DNA of 64,000 nt from Cotesia glomerata (GCF_020080835.1 NC_058162.1:9129323-9193322), one strand, 5' to 3'. Shown: positions 51,110 through 62,996, numbered from the stretch's first letter. Made by a program: numbers and translations. Notes: generated by a model from the letters alone, not told the origin.

Positions 51110-52300
51110 GTAATAGTACATTAAGATACGAGTCGCTTAAATGAGCGAGAATGACACGCCGTGAATGATCGCTCATTTAAGCCACGAGTATCTTACACTA
51201 TTTTGTAGCACCAGTGTCCTAAATTCGTCTTCAGTTTTATTCAAATTTAAATATAAAAATTAATTAAGGAAAAGCAAAAATAGTATATCGTGCATAGCAA
51301 GACCGCAAGCTCCATTAGGGTCCAAGAAAAAAGCCCCGATTGGGGGGAGGGGGGGGGCATTCCAAATAATTAAGATTTAGAATGCTAAAATAAATAATTG
51401 CTTAAAAATAGTCTAATAGTATATTGTGCGGTCATTCGCTTGAGTGGATAATCGACAACGTCGCACGAGTTGCACATACTATTTTTTATTACAAATGCGG
51501 TGATATATGTGGGCCCAAAACCGGGATCCAGGGTCGAAGCCCCGGCGGGGGCGGAGCCCCCCCCCCAGTCCCAAAAAAAAATAAGAAGTTAAAAAAAAGA
51601 AACAAATATATATCAAATAATAAATCCAAAATGATTAGTATGAATTAACAAAAAATAAATTCACACATTGAAACAATCAATACATAAAATTAAATAACAT
51701 TAAATTTAGCTGTCACTTTATAATTTTTTAATTTTCTTTAATAAACAAATTTGTTCCAAAACATTATTCATAAAAAATTGCATTAAAGCTATATTCTTCG
51801 CCTTTTTTTTTATCTCGTCAGGAACAAAATCATATTATAATCATCGTCTAAATCACTGTAATCACTGTCCATATTTATTACGGAATAAGATTTTTGTTAA
51901 ATTAAATAACGTTCAGAAAATATTTCACACCAGAATAATGTTTACGACTGAGCGAAGTCGTTAATAAAAAACATTTGAGAATAATTAATTGAGGTTTTAG
52001 CATACTTCAGACTGAATCATAACCGACAAAAAGATGTAATTTTAATTATTAATTATTTATTATTTTTTCGGGGCTTTGAATGTTTTTAAATATTTTTTTG
52101 TTTTTTTTTTTTGCGGTGAAAGTCAAATTTTTAGAGCAGAAATCTATGGATTGATCGTAAATATGAGCCCGTAGTCTAAAAAATTCCTCTTTGCTCGTTT
52201 CATAATTGTTTATTTAAGTCAACAGTTGAGCGAGTCCTAAATACGAATTTAGGACACGCAGTGCTATAAAAAATTTTAGGTGAAAAAAAATCTAGATAAC
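51110..52300. mobile_element. Foldback element with G/C-rich blocks (M)
   Basis: A 72-bp hairpin (51123-51194, AAGATACGAGTCGCTTAAAT... and its complement) is followed by AGCACCAGTGTCCTAAATTCG (51207), which returns inverted as CGAATTTAGGACACGCAGTGCT (52244-52265); TGAGCGA/TCGCTCA strings flank both sides. Inside are GGGGGGAGGGGGGGG (51340-51358) and a CCCCGGCGGGGGCGGAGCCC block (51541-51560). The exact outer borders are not resolved. Confidence 0.6.
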
Positions 52301-54409
52301 CTTAACTGTCGCTCATTTAAAGAATAAAATTAATCTTAGTGATTGTATGAATTTAAATGTATGAAATCATGTTCTTTGAGTAAAATATTTTACTTTAAAT
52401 TCTTAAACATCTGAATTCAGTATATTCTTTCGACAACATTTTTATCTATTTAAAAATTCCGATAATAAGAGCAAATCCCATTAATCGGAGTCACAAAAAA
52501 AGAAAACATAGTCATTTGCTCAGTAGTCGGCAACAAAACAGGAAAAAATCGTACCACTGTTGATAGAGAATTTTCTCTTCAGTCAACCCTCGTTAATTGT
52601 AAAGCTCGATTCATAACTCGTGAATAATTATTGAAATTGCATACAGAACAGCTTTTAATCAGCGAAGGCATTTGAGCATGAAGTGGAGATTAAAAAAGCT
52701 GGAAAACGGTCTGGCGAATCGATAACTAGCAAAAAGAAACAGACCGACAGCAAAAACGAAATGGTCTCAAGTGAATTTCCTTTATTGTCCTTGCCCTGTT
52801 GCCCAGTGGAACAACCCTCGTTTTAGCCAGACCTCTTTCTCGTTCTCGAGTGCCCTGCTTAAATGTGCCTACTTATAACGCTACTTAGATATAATACTGG
52901 TATTGCCACTTGAATCTCAACCCAACTAACGCTCACTATTTTCCTATACCTCCTCCTTCTTCCTCTACTTTACTTTACTGTACGTTCCTTTTTATTGCTT
53001 TCCCATATCAGGTAGCTATTTGAATTAATAACCCTTCCAAGTTACCAGAAGTTAGTGCCTGTAGTTGGTAACTTGCCAAGTTAAGTCGATTTAGGGATAC
53101 CTATTCAACTGAAAACCGTGCAATTCAATATAGAAACTATTCCCGATCCTGAAGGTCTTTACAATTTGTTAGAAAAAAGGCTTTTGTTTTCATAGATTTC
53201 TAATACAAGTTCTACACTATCGATTAACTTAATTTCTTTTTTAGAGAGTTTTACTAATCATAATTATTTCAAATATAGATCACTGAACTCTTCTGAAATT
53301 AGAAGAAAATTTCATTTTGAATAGTTATTGTTAAAAATTATCATTCGCTGAAAAAAAAAAATTACTTTATTTAAAAAAATATTTTCTTCAAAATTTTACT
53401 CTTGCTTTGAGATATTTAGTTCGAATTAATTCGAGAAATTCACTCGCGAATCAAGAAAATAAAAATCAATGATAAGGAAAAAGTTCTACAAAATTTAATC
53501 ACTTCAAGCAATTTAATGTTTTGTAAATAAACTACACAAAGAAAAGTTTTACTTCACCCAAGAAATTTTTTTGGCTCAATAAAATTTCACTTTAGCCAAA
53601 AGAATTTCTAAAATATTTTTTGAGTCAAGAAAATTAATTAAAAAAAAAAAAATTTTTTTTTCTGTGTACATTTCAACCGATAATTTTTTCATAATATTTA
53701 TCGACTCTTTTTAAGAGTACCAAAAATGCTTAACTTTTCTTTTTATTTTATATCCAATCAAAAATAAGTCTCCGATACTTTCAGATTAAATTAAAATAAA
53801 ATTAAATAAAAAAACAATTTTTGCTTAAAACTAATAATAAACTATATTGAATATACTCATCATAATTCAATCCTTTAAATAATTAAATTTTCAATTACAT
53901 CAACCCATGAGTAAAATACATTAAAAGATAATCGGCTTATTACAATTTAATTTTAAATAATCACCAAGCTGAATTGAATAATTTCGAGCAGATAATAAAA
54001 AAGGCCATTCGGCAGCCGAAATGGAAGTAGATTTTTCAAATAAAGAAAATTGATTTTTAATAAACTAATATAATAACACTAATAATGTATAACTTAATTC
54101 ATGAATTAAAAACAAAATTCAATAATAAATTTAAAACTATTTAGAACAAATTTTGGAAAAAAAATTAACTTGTGAAGAAAAAGTTTCTCAAATATTTACC
54201 AAAGAATCGCAAAAATTATAAGATTTGAATTATAAATGACCAAATTTTAAGTAACTGCTTAGGAACAACAGTTTCCAAATTAATCAGAATTTTGAAACCG
54301 GATAGAATTTTAATTGAAGAAAACAATATATAGAACTAATTTGTGACATATTTACTGACGAATTACCCGAAAACATTACATGAAAGACTGATCATTATCG
54401 TAATTATTG
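52300..54409. other. AT-rich single-copy stretch with one small MITE
   Basis: 53529-53672 has CACAAAGAAAAGTTTTACTT at the left and AATTTTTTTTTCTGTG at the right with AAGAAATTTT/AAAATTTC internal pairs, a probable 144-bp MITE. The rest, including the less AT-rich block 52780-53110, shows no coding frame. Confidence 0.45.
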
Positions 54410-55283
54410 CCCGAGTAAAAATGAAATTATTATTTTTTACGGAAAAAGAATAAATTTCGTTCAACCGCCGCATCACCGCTGCACCACCGCCGCACTACCG
54501 CTGCACGACCGCCGTTTGGTGAACTATTACGCCGCACGCTTCAAATTTACTCCCCCTAGCATTGCCGCACCACCGCTGCACCACCGCCGCACCAATGCTA
54601 AATCATACCTACAATTTCACAAAAAATGGTATCATAATCAATTTATCACGCAATAATTAATTAATAAATAATGCGACTAGAAATCTTAATCTAAGACCTA
54701 TTGATCAACCTCCTTTTAATCAAATGTCTAATATAAGAAAAAAAAAAACTTTTTTAAATCAGGCCAAAGCACCGCGAAATTATTGATTGTTTTAGTCGTA
54801 TTGTTGATGTAGATTTTTAATTTTGTCCTCGGGTTGCACAGAAGCGGCACGCCTATCGAAATACTATGAAAGAATTTTAAAAATTGAACTGTGATGGGGT
54901 TCGAACCTGGATCGTCTGCATGGAAGTCTCGAACATTGCCAACTGCGCTGCAAGCCATAGTTAACTAGAAAAATTTAGATAAGCTATTTGACTGATCAAC
55001 AAATATTTTATTTCAATGTATATACCATCAAACGGCGGTATGGTGCGGCGGTGGTGCAGCGGTGGTGCGGCGGTCGAACAAAATTTATTATTTTTTCGTA
55101 AAAAATAATAATTTTATGTTTACCCGAGCGCGTCACAGCTGTGGTGCAGCGGTGGTGCGGCAAATAGAAATTTATTTACTTGTCACGGCGCTGGTGCGGC
55201 GGTAGTGCGGCACTTGTAAAATAATCAAAATTGTCACGGCTGTAGTGAAGCGGTGGTGCGGCGGAATTCTGTTTTTACTCGGG
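54410..55283. mobile_element. Family G TIR element (CCCGAGTAAAAAT termini) with GCC-rich hairpin arms
   Basis: CCCGAGTAAAAATGAAAT (54410) and CTGTTTTTACTCGGG (to 55283). Inside, CCGCACCACCGCTGCACCAC-type strings (54470-54600) recur inverted as GTGGTGCAGCGGTGGTGCGG (55035-55260), so the element folds back with GC-rich arms in otherwise AT-rich DNA. A tRNA-like module (minus) lies at 54879-54963 in the loop. Flanking dinucleotides do not match, so the target duplication is unconfirmed. Confidence 0.8.
54879..54963 (-). other. tRNA-like Pol III promoter module in family G
   Basis: Minus strand: A box CAGCGCAGTTGG (54950-54939), B box GGTTCGAACCC (54907-54897, perfect), 31 bp apart, then TTTTT (54883-54879). 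The ends AACTATG and CATCACAGTT could pair at six of seven positions and TTGC/GCAA could form a D-stem, the most tRNA-like of the set, but the anticodon arm is poor. Confidence 0.62.
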
Positions 55284-55592
55284 GAATTTACATCATGATT
55301 AAGCTATGATGCAGACAATAATTCTAAAACGGCTGCAACAGTAAAACTGTTCTATTAAACGAACTCTAAAAGGAGTAATACTCTACTACACTGTAAAAAA
55401 AACCGGGGTAAGTCCAAGCGGTGTAGGTGTTAAAATTTGCGGTGTTAAATTCCAACACCGAAAGCGGTGTTAAAATAACATCGCTGCCGGTGTAAATATT
55501 TTTTTCCGGTGTTAAAAATTTTTTAGTGTTAAAATAGTTTTCGATGTTAAAGATATTTTACTTTGTGAATATTTTTATTCACTAAATTACTA

Positions 55593-56564
55593 CACGGAGA
55601 AAAAAATTTTGCTATAGGAACTCTATAGTAGTTAGTTAGTTGTAAAAAGTTCCAGGTTAACGTATTCTTAACGTATTCTTATAGTAACAATACCGTTTGG
55701 CTCCTGCGAGTCTACATCGTTGAGCTCTGAGAGCTAAACGTTATTTACCTCTCACAACTCTACAGGATCGTTCTGAGACTATAACAAATTTTTGGAAGTC
55801 TGCTTAATAATTTTTTTTTACGATTTAGCATTGATAATTTAATAAATAAATGCTGCAGAACGAATTTATATTGCCAACAATAATTGTATATGACAAATAA
55901 GAATAGTTTTATAATAGGAATAAAATAATAATAGAACTTATATTACAAATAAAAATTATTTGTAAAATGAAAATACGGTCGTCACAAAATTATCTTATTT
56001 TCTTAATTATATCAATAAATATTGGACATAAAATCACTATCGTATATGCACAAGAAAAAATAAATAAACGAAAAGAAATTTTATTTTGTGTTAAATGGGG
56101 TCTTTTTAATGTTTTCCGATAACTTATTATTTATCACAAATATATTAAACTAATAAATTAAGTTAACAGTCACTGCAAATGAACCTTGAAAAACCGTAAA
56201 TACAAAACTGTTCTAACGAAATTCAATTTGACAAAAAAAAACCTATTTCCTTAAATAAATAAACTGGAAACTTAATTGTTCTCATATATTTTTAATAATA
56301 TGGATGAGTAACAAAATAATTCTGTTTGTCATTTTAGAAGGTTATGAAATATGTCAGCGCACTCCACTACTGCGCAACGTAGAGCGCTCCCAACTATACC
56401 GTTTGGCTCTGAGAGCAATCCCGTAGAGCTCTGAGAGCTCAACAACATTGAGTTATCAGAACTAAATAACATTATGTTACTGTAACTCTACAACGAACAG
56501 TAAACTGTGTATAGTTGTGGTAACTCTACAGTTAGGTTACCAGAACGAAATTTTTTTTTCCGTG
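55593..56564. mobile_element. Family J element (CACGGAGAAAAAAATTT termini), TSD TA, nested in family I
   Basis: CACGGAGAAAAAAATTTTGC (55593) and GAAATTTTTTTTTCCGTG (to 56564), flanked by TA. Inner inverted motifs: TACCGTTTGGCTC... near 55688 and 56398, GAGCTCTGAGAGCT at both sides, and CTACAG/CTGTAG strings. Same terminus type as family E. Confidence 0.8.
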
Positions 56565-56805
56565 TACTATTGGACAGTATATTCATTAATTCATGAAACT
56601 ATTAATTATTGAAATGGTAGGTGTAAAATTTTATAATAATTCAATAAAGTTCGTATTACATAGGTAAAAATTTAAATAACTACAAACCAAAATTAAAATT
56701 TGTTCTGGATGATACTCATAGACTTTTTATATTTTTTTGTGTTATACATTTTTTTCTTAACTTTTATAGTCACAATTTTGTTTTTTTCACTAAAAATCAT
56801 AAAAA

Positions 56806-57837
56806 TTACCCCGGGCCACAAAAAAAAAGTGATCTGTACTTTTGACCGGACCTACTTATCTTTATGTATTTTGACGCGCTAAATCCGAATCTGAAGTCAG
56901 TTTTGCCCGTATACCCTCAAAATTTTGAGTAAAATGCAAAAATCCCAATAAAAGGCAAAAAATTGCGAAAAACTGGTCACAGCGATGAATAAATTTTGTC
57001 AACCCGGATTAAATATGATTTTTATGTCTGTCAATTCATTGAATCTGAATCTCAACGTTAAGTAGCCCCTTCCCGAGCCGTCAAAATTTGAAAAAATTGC
57101 AAAAAACCCAAAAAAATTGCAAGAAATCATGAAAAATCAAAATTTTCGAGATGAAAAAAATTTTTTGGATTCACATTGAGTAAGATTTTTATGTACTTTA
57201 TTCCACTGAATTTGAATCTGAAGTTTTCTTGTCCCATTGACGTTTTAAAATTAAAAAAAATCTCAAAAAATAAAAAAAAATCCAGAAAATTGCAGTTTTA
57301 AATATGAGAAAAAATCTATTAAACACGATTGTTAATGACTTGGGTAAATTTTAATGGATAAAATATGATCTTAGAATTGAAAAATTGACAAAATTTTAAA
57401 GTCTATAAAAAATGATGTATAAATAGAATGAAGAGAAGGATTTTCTCGAATTTGAAACTGTTCTTCGTTGGTTCTGAAGATAAAAATTCTGAAGATCAAG
57501 ATCGTTTGAGAACAAAAGAATTCAATTTCTTGCAATTTTTTTGGGTTTTTTGCAATTTTTTCAAATTTTGACCGCTCAAGGAGCTACTTAACGTTTAGAT
57601 TCAGATTCAGTGAATTGACGTACATAAAAATCATACTTTATCTGGGTTCACAAAAATTTATTAATCGCTGTGACCAGTTTTTCGCAATTTTCGGGGTTTT
57701 TTTTGCATTTTACTTAAAATTTTTAGGGTGTACGGGCAAAACTGAATTCAGATCCAGATTCAGCGCTTTAAAATACATAAAGATAGATAGGTCCGGTCAA
57801 AAGTACAGATCACTTTTTTTTTTGTGGGCCGGTGTAA
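56806..57837. mobile_element. 1.03-kb foldback element (TTACCCCGGGCCACAAAAAAAA), nested in family I
   Basis: The left arm (CGGGCCACAAAAAAAAAGTG, TACTTTTGACCGGACCTACT, CTGGTCACAGCGAT, GTCAATTCATTGAATCTGAA, AAAACCCAAAAAAATTGCAA) returns inverted on the right to TTTTTTTGTGGGCCGGTGTAA. Arms ~350-400 bp with a spacer of ~250 bp. Confidence 0.85.
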
Positions 57838-58467
57838 TGAATACTACTTTAATATATATTTTCTATTAATATTCTTAATTTGAAAACTAAGTTTTATTAT
57901 GTTTTATAGATTTATAATCTTGATATTTTAAATAGACTGTTTACTCCGCTTTTACACTGGTATTACTCCGTTTTTACATCGATTTAACACCGGTATTTTA
58001 ACACCGGAAAAGTACACCGTTACGCCGGTGTTATTTTATTTTAACACCGCGCGGTGTTAAAATAAGTCCATTTTTAACACCTCTCTTTTAACAGTGTACC
58101 ACTTCTGAGTAGTGGAAATTGAAGCTTATTAAAAGAGCTTTACGATGTATTTTACCAAATTTTGATATCTTGTCTCGATCAGTGATAATACCAAGTTGAA
58201 GTAGTAAAAACATCAATTTTTACGATTTTCAAAATTTCAAAATCCTGTCATTTCCAAATTACTCGCCCGATTAAGCTCATCTTCGAACTTAACCTTGGTA
58301 TTGATCGATAGATAAAGCATGTTGAGGTTGAGAAGAATCGGTTAAAAATTGAAAACGCTATCGTGCTGACAAGCCGCGTTATATCGTATATATATATATA
58401 GGGTGATTCAAAAAAACTTTTTAATTTTTTTTTAACTCTTACCCTCTCAAATGTGTCTATTTGATAT

Positions 58468-59393
58468 AAAAAAAATTGGAAAAACGGTTCACCCTAAAGG
58501 CCATCCCTGCAACTTCCCGCTAATTCCATTCCTGGGCGCTTAAAATTGTACTTATAACATTTTTGAGATTTTTGAGCTCAAAATATAATTTATGTGATAT
58601 TTTGAGCTCGCTGAGTTTAAAGAAATAATATTTCTAGGCATTTGAGCTCTCCCAGCTCAAAAGTCTGATAGAAGTTTCATAGAACACTATTTTTGGAATT
58701 TTCAAACCGCAATAACTTTCGAATGGATCAACGAATTTTCACGCGGTTGGCGGCATTCGACGCAGTTTTAATATCCTCATAAGATATTTTCAGGTTTTAA
58801 TTGATCGAACCAAAAATTTCGGAGTAATCCCGAAAAAACACTTTTTTTGGTTTTCTTTCGTTCACGATATCTCTCGAACGAATCAACCGATTTCGACCAG
58901 CTTGGTGGCGATCGACGTGGTTTTTCAAGCTTAAGAGCGGATAAGTTTTTGAAGTTGATCGATGAAGCCGTTTAAAAGTTATTCCAAAAAAACCACTTTT
59001 AAAAAATATTTTTTTCTTATTTTTTTTGAGATTTTTCAAAATTTCTCAAAATCTATCGGTCCGAATCGATTCAAATTAACAGGAAATCTAAGTTTGAGGG
59101 AACTCTTTAGAACGCCGTTTAGTAGATTCCGATCGGTTTAGTTGTTTAAAAGTTATAAGCGAGTCACAGTCACAGTCACAGTCACAGTCACAGTCACACA
59201 CACACACACACACACAGACACACATACATACATACAGACATAGTGACAACATCGCGGGGGTAGTCAGGGAAGCTTCCTATGACCTTAAAACGTCGAGATC
59301 TGATGAAATCTCGATTTTTGCAAAACGGGGTGAAAACAATAACTTCCCGATTTTTGAAAATCTTCGATTTTCTTAGCGGGAAGATAAAAATCC
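58468..59393 (-). repeat. Family A repeat copy 6, complete, inserted in an A-run
   Basis: From TTGGAAAAACGGTTCACCCT to TTTTCTTAGCGGGAAGATAA. The opposite arm of the host element preserves the empty site (GATATAAAAAAAAATCCTC), so the copy's borders are within A-runs. Its microsatellite is short: (CACAGT)n then (CA)n at ~59164-59215, plus CATA units. Confidence 0.88.
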
Positions 59394-60277
59394 TCACCAA
59401 ACACGAGCCTTATAGCTCAACTCTAAGGGGACGCTTTTTTTGTTTTAGTTTCCCATTTAATTAACATGGGAAAAATTCTTTTTTTTTTTTAAATTGAATT
59501 TACACATAATTTACCCAATTTTTTACAAAAAACGATTTCATATTCTTAAAGTAGAGTCTTTGAGGTTTACAAAACTCTAAGACAAAGTATGATTATCTCT
59601 ACAAAAAGACTAGTTACAGCCATTTAAAAATGACTAAATTTCGAAATTTAAAGAAATAGTTGGCAATTGGGTCATCCCATGTCAGATCGACAAATAGTTG
59701 GAATCGATCTCTTTTGATTTGGACAAATTTTTATCAGAAGTTTTCGTTTCTCATAAAACGAAGTTCTGCCAAAGGAAAAACAATAAAAAATTTTTTTCAA
59801 AAGATCTGCAAATTCAAAATTTCGCAATTTTTTCAGTTTTTCAATTATGTTTTCTGTAATATCTCGAACGCTATTGTAGATATAGGAATGACCTTTTGTT
59901 TGTTTAAAAGGGGATACTTAGGGTTATTGAAAAAAAAAATATTTTGGAAAAAAATTTTCGAAAATGCCAAATTTGTCAAATTTTGAGTTTTTAAAAATTG
60001 TTAAAAATGATGATCAAAGTTAAAATTTTAGCTCAATTTTTTTTTGTATAATACATAGTAATCATCTTAAAAAATTCTGAAATTTTTAGAAGGGTGTTTT
60101 TTTTTTTTTTTTTCAAAAATATCAATTTTTAAATTTAAAAAAAAAAATTTGTTTTCGCTTTTTGCAACTTCTAAATAAGGCCAAGTTATGCAGATACATA
60201 GTATTGTAATTTTGAGGATTAAAACTTGAATTCATCACGTGGAAATATTGAATAATAAATTAATTTCAACTTTTTTA

Positions 60278-61155
60278 ACTTCCCGCTACGAAAATCGAAG
60301 ATTTTCAAAAATCGGGAAGTTATTGTTTTCACCCCGTTTTGCAAAAATCGAGTTTTCATCAGATCTCGACGTTTGAAGGTCACAGGAAGCTTATCTGACT
60401 ATCCCCGCGAGGTTGTCACGGCGTCTGTATGTGTGTGTGTGTGTGCGTGTGTGTGTGGTGTGTGTGTGTGAACCGCTTATAACTTTTGAACGGTTAGACC
60501 GATTTTATCGCGGTTGGTGCCATTCGAAAAGGCTTGACCAAACTTAGATTTTGAAAACTATTTGGACCGATTCAGATCAATAGATTTTGAGAAATCTTCA
60601 AAAAACTGACAAAAAAATTTTTCAAATGTGGTTTTTTTGGAATAACTTTTAAACGGCTTAATAGTTCAATTCCAAAAACTAATCAGGTCTTAACCTCAAA
60701 AAACCACGTCGATCGCCACCAGTCCGGTCAAAATCGGTTGATTCATTCGAGAGATATCGTGAACGAAAGAAAACCGAAAAAAGTGTTTTTTCGGAATAAC
60801 TCCAAAATTCCTGGCGCGATCAATTCAAAATTTGAGATTCTTTGTGAGGCTTGAAAAACTGCGTCGAATGCTTTTAACCGCGTAGAAATCGGTTTATTCA
60901 TTCAAAAGTTATTGTGGTTTAAAAATTCAAAAAATAGTGTCTTATCAAATCTCTATCAGACTTTTGAGCTCGAAGAGCTTTAAAGGATAGGAAAGCAATC
61001 TCTTTGAGCTCGGAGAGCTCAAAATAACCCATAAATTGTATTTTTGAGCTCGAAGAGCTCAAAAACGTCATTGGTGCAATTTTAAGCGCCTAAGTATGAA
61101 ATTAGCGGGAAGTTGCATGGATGGCCTTCAAGGTCAACCGTTTTCCTAATTTTTT
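60278..61155 (+). repeat. Family A repeat copy 7, complete, in the loop
   Basis: AACTTCCCGCTACGAAAATC (60280) through a short (GT)n (60428-60470), ACTTTTGAACGGTTAGACCG, the hairpins TTTTGAGCTCGAAGAGCTTT (60962), GAGCTCGGAGAGCTC (61005) and GAGCTCGAAGAGCTC (61047), to TTAGCGGGAAGTTGCATGGA and GGTCAACCGTTTTCCTAATT. Confidence 0.88.
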
Positions 61156-61417
61156 TATTTTTTGACATGATCTCAAAGTCATCCTTAACGCATGGAAAAT
61201 CAAAAAAAGTTGGAATTAATTTATTATTCAATATTTCCACGTGATGCATTCAAGTTTTAATCCTCAAATTTACAATATTATGTATCTGTATAACTTTACC
61301 TTATTTAAAAGTTGCAAAAAAAGAAAAAAAATTTTTTTTTTGAAATTCAAAAATCGATATTTTTGAAAAAATAAACACCCTTCTAAAAATTTCAGAATTT
61401 TTTAAGATGATTACTAT

Positions 61418-62172
61418 TGTGACGTTCCAGCTAAAATTATTATTAAATATTAGTGATTCGCGATAAGTAAAATTCGCGGTATCACGCATGTAGAGATTCC
61501 TTGCTTCGCTGGTGGCGAAGCAACGGCAATCTCAGCTGATAAGAAGTCGTTGCGACTCGGAGTTAGCCTAAACAGCCGCGTCAGTGTGTGACCCGGGTCT
61601 CGACGACGTTCCCTGGGTATAACTTGAGATCCAACAATGGCTGAGAAATTATTGTATGATTTTTTATACAGACTGAAGGAGTCAGTCTTTGACGAGATTT
61701 TATAGAACACGCAGCTCCGCTCCATTGTCTTGGCTCCGCCATAATTATATATATTAAATAAACGTAACTAATTTTAACCACTGAACTTAATCATTGACGG
61801 GATAGGAAAGACACCCGCAGGGTGTTCCACCCCGTCCAATACCTATTGAGGAGAGACTTTTGGTTGTTCTCTCTCCTTCCCATTATCACTTAGTTACCTA
61901 TCCTCCGATTCGTCACCAATCAGTATCAAGATTCGCGAGTGGTCATTGCCATCACCTTCGGAGGATTTTCCAAGAGGTGCCAAAGGGACCCCTCATTTTA
62001 TTGGGGAAATACCACCAGTGATAAAGATCAATAATTTCTATATTATTATTATAAGAAAATTATCGTAGTAGAAGTGCTTATTATGTGACGGTGCGCCTGG
62101 AGTCTATAGACTTGCTAAAGTCACCAACCTGAGTTATTTTAAATTAAATACCCAAAATTTGAGAACGTTACA
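61418..62172. mobile_element. Solo LTR of a Ty3/gypsy-type retrotransposon, TSD CTAT
   Basis: 755 bp starting TGTGACGTTC and ending GAACGTTACA (TG...CA with inverted ends), flanked by CTAT at 61414-61417 and 62173-62176. The intact opposite arm has the empty site once (TTACTATGTAT), proving a 4-bp duplication. AATAAA at 61753 would fit an LTR polyadenylation signal. No internal region is present, i.e. product of LTR-LTR recombination. 4-bp duplications suit Ty3/gypsy families; strand is unresolved. Confidence 0.85.
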
Positions 62173-62916
62173 CTATGTATCATACAAAAAAAATTGAGCT
62201 CAAATTTTAACTTCGATCGTCATTTTTAACAATTTTCAAAAATTCAAAATTTGACAAATTTGACATTTTTGAAAATTTTTTTCCAAAATATTTTTTTTTC
62301 AATAACCCTAAGTGTCCCCTTTTAAACAAACAAAAGGTCATTCCTATATCTACAATAGCGTTCGAGATATTACAGAAAACATAATTGAAAAACTGAAAAA
62401 ATTGCGAAATTTTGGATTTGCAGATCTTTTGAAAAAAATTTTTTATTGTTTTTCCTTTGGCAGAACTTCGTTTTATGAGAAACGAAAACTTCTGATAAAA
62501 ATTTGTCCAAATCAAAAGAGATCGATTCCAACTATTTGTCGATCTGACATGGGATGACCCAATTGCCAACTATTTCTTTAAATTTCGAAATTTAGTCATT
62601 TTTAAATGGCTGTAACTAGTCTTTTTGTAGAGATAATCATACTTTGCCTTAGAGTTTTGTAAAGCTCAAAGACTCTACTTTAAGAATATGAAATCGTTTT
62701 TTGTAAAAAATTGGGTAAATTATGTGTAAATTCAATTTAAAAAAAAAAAAGAATTTTTCCCATGTTAATTAAATGGGAAACTAAAATAAAAACAGCGACC
62801 CCTTAGAGTTGAGCTATAAGGCTCGTGTTTGGTGAGGATTTTTTTTTATATCAAATAGAAACATTTGAGAGGGTAAGAGTTAAAAAAAAAAATTTTTAAA
62901 GTTTTTTTGAATCACC

Positions 62917-62918
<2 letters not shown>

Positions 62919-62993
<75 letters not shown>
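62919..62993. repeat. (TA)n tract between two TA-target elements
   Basis: About 37 TA units between the right end of the 58401-62917 element and the next AGGGTG terminus. Confidence 0.95.

Positions 62994-62994
<1 letters not shown>

Positions 62995-62996
<2 letters not shown>

Larger units (their letters stand above)
55389..58096. mobile_element. Family I TIR element (CACTGTAAAA termini), TSD TA, with two nested elements
   Basis: CACTGTAAAAAAAACCGGGG (55389) against TTTTAACAGTG (to 58096), flanked by TA on both sides. GCGGTGTTAAAAT / ATTTTAACACCGC repeats pack both subterminal regions (55410-55560, 57950-58085). Nested: J (55593-56564) and K (56806-57837). Without them the element is ~0.7 kb. 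Confidence 0.85.
58401..62917. mobile_element. 4.5-kb inverted-repeat element (GGGTGATTCAAAAAAACTTT), interrupted by family A copies and a solo LTR
   Basis: GGGTGATTCAAAAAAACTTT (58401) and AAAGTTTTTTTGAATCACCC (to 62917) are flanked by TATATA. Arms continue as matching inverted sequence: CTCTTACCCTCTCAAATGTG / CACATTTGAGAGGG-type, CTCACCAAACACGAGCC (59394) / GGCTCGTGTTTGGTGAG (62820), GGGTCATCCCATGTCAGATC (59669) / 62540, and CCACGTGATG near both inner ends. After removing family A copy 6 (left arm) and the LTR (right arm), each arm is about 0.9-1.0 kb. The loop holds family A copy 7. The paired 108- and 120-codon frames (59660+, 62207-) are the same arm sequence read twice, not genes. Confidence 0.85.

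Noticed and set aside
54888..54963. Functional tRNA gene on minus
   Set aside because: Perfect B box and partial acceptor/D pairing, but the anticodon arm does not fold and it lies in a TIR element; listed as tRNA-like promoter module instead.
59660..59986. 108-codon ORF that also occurs as a 120-codon ORF on the minus strand at 62207-62569
   Set aside because: The two are the arms of one inverted-repeat element read in opposite directions; no domain, and the agreement is explained by the palindrome.
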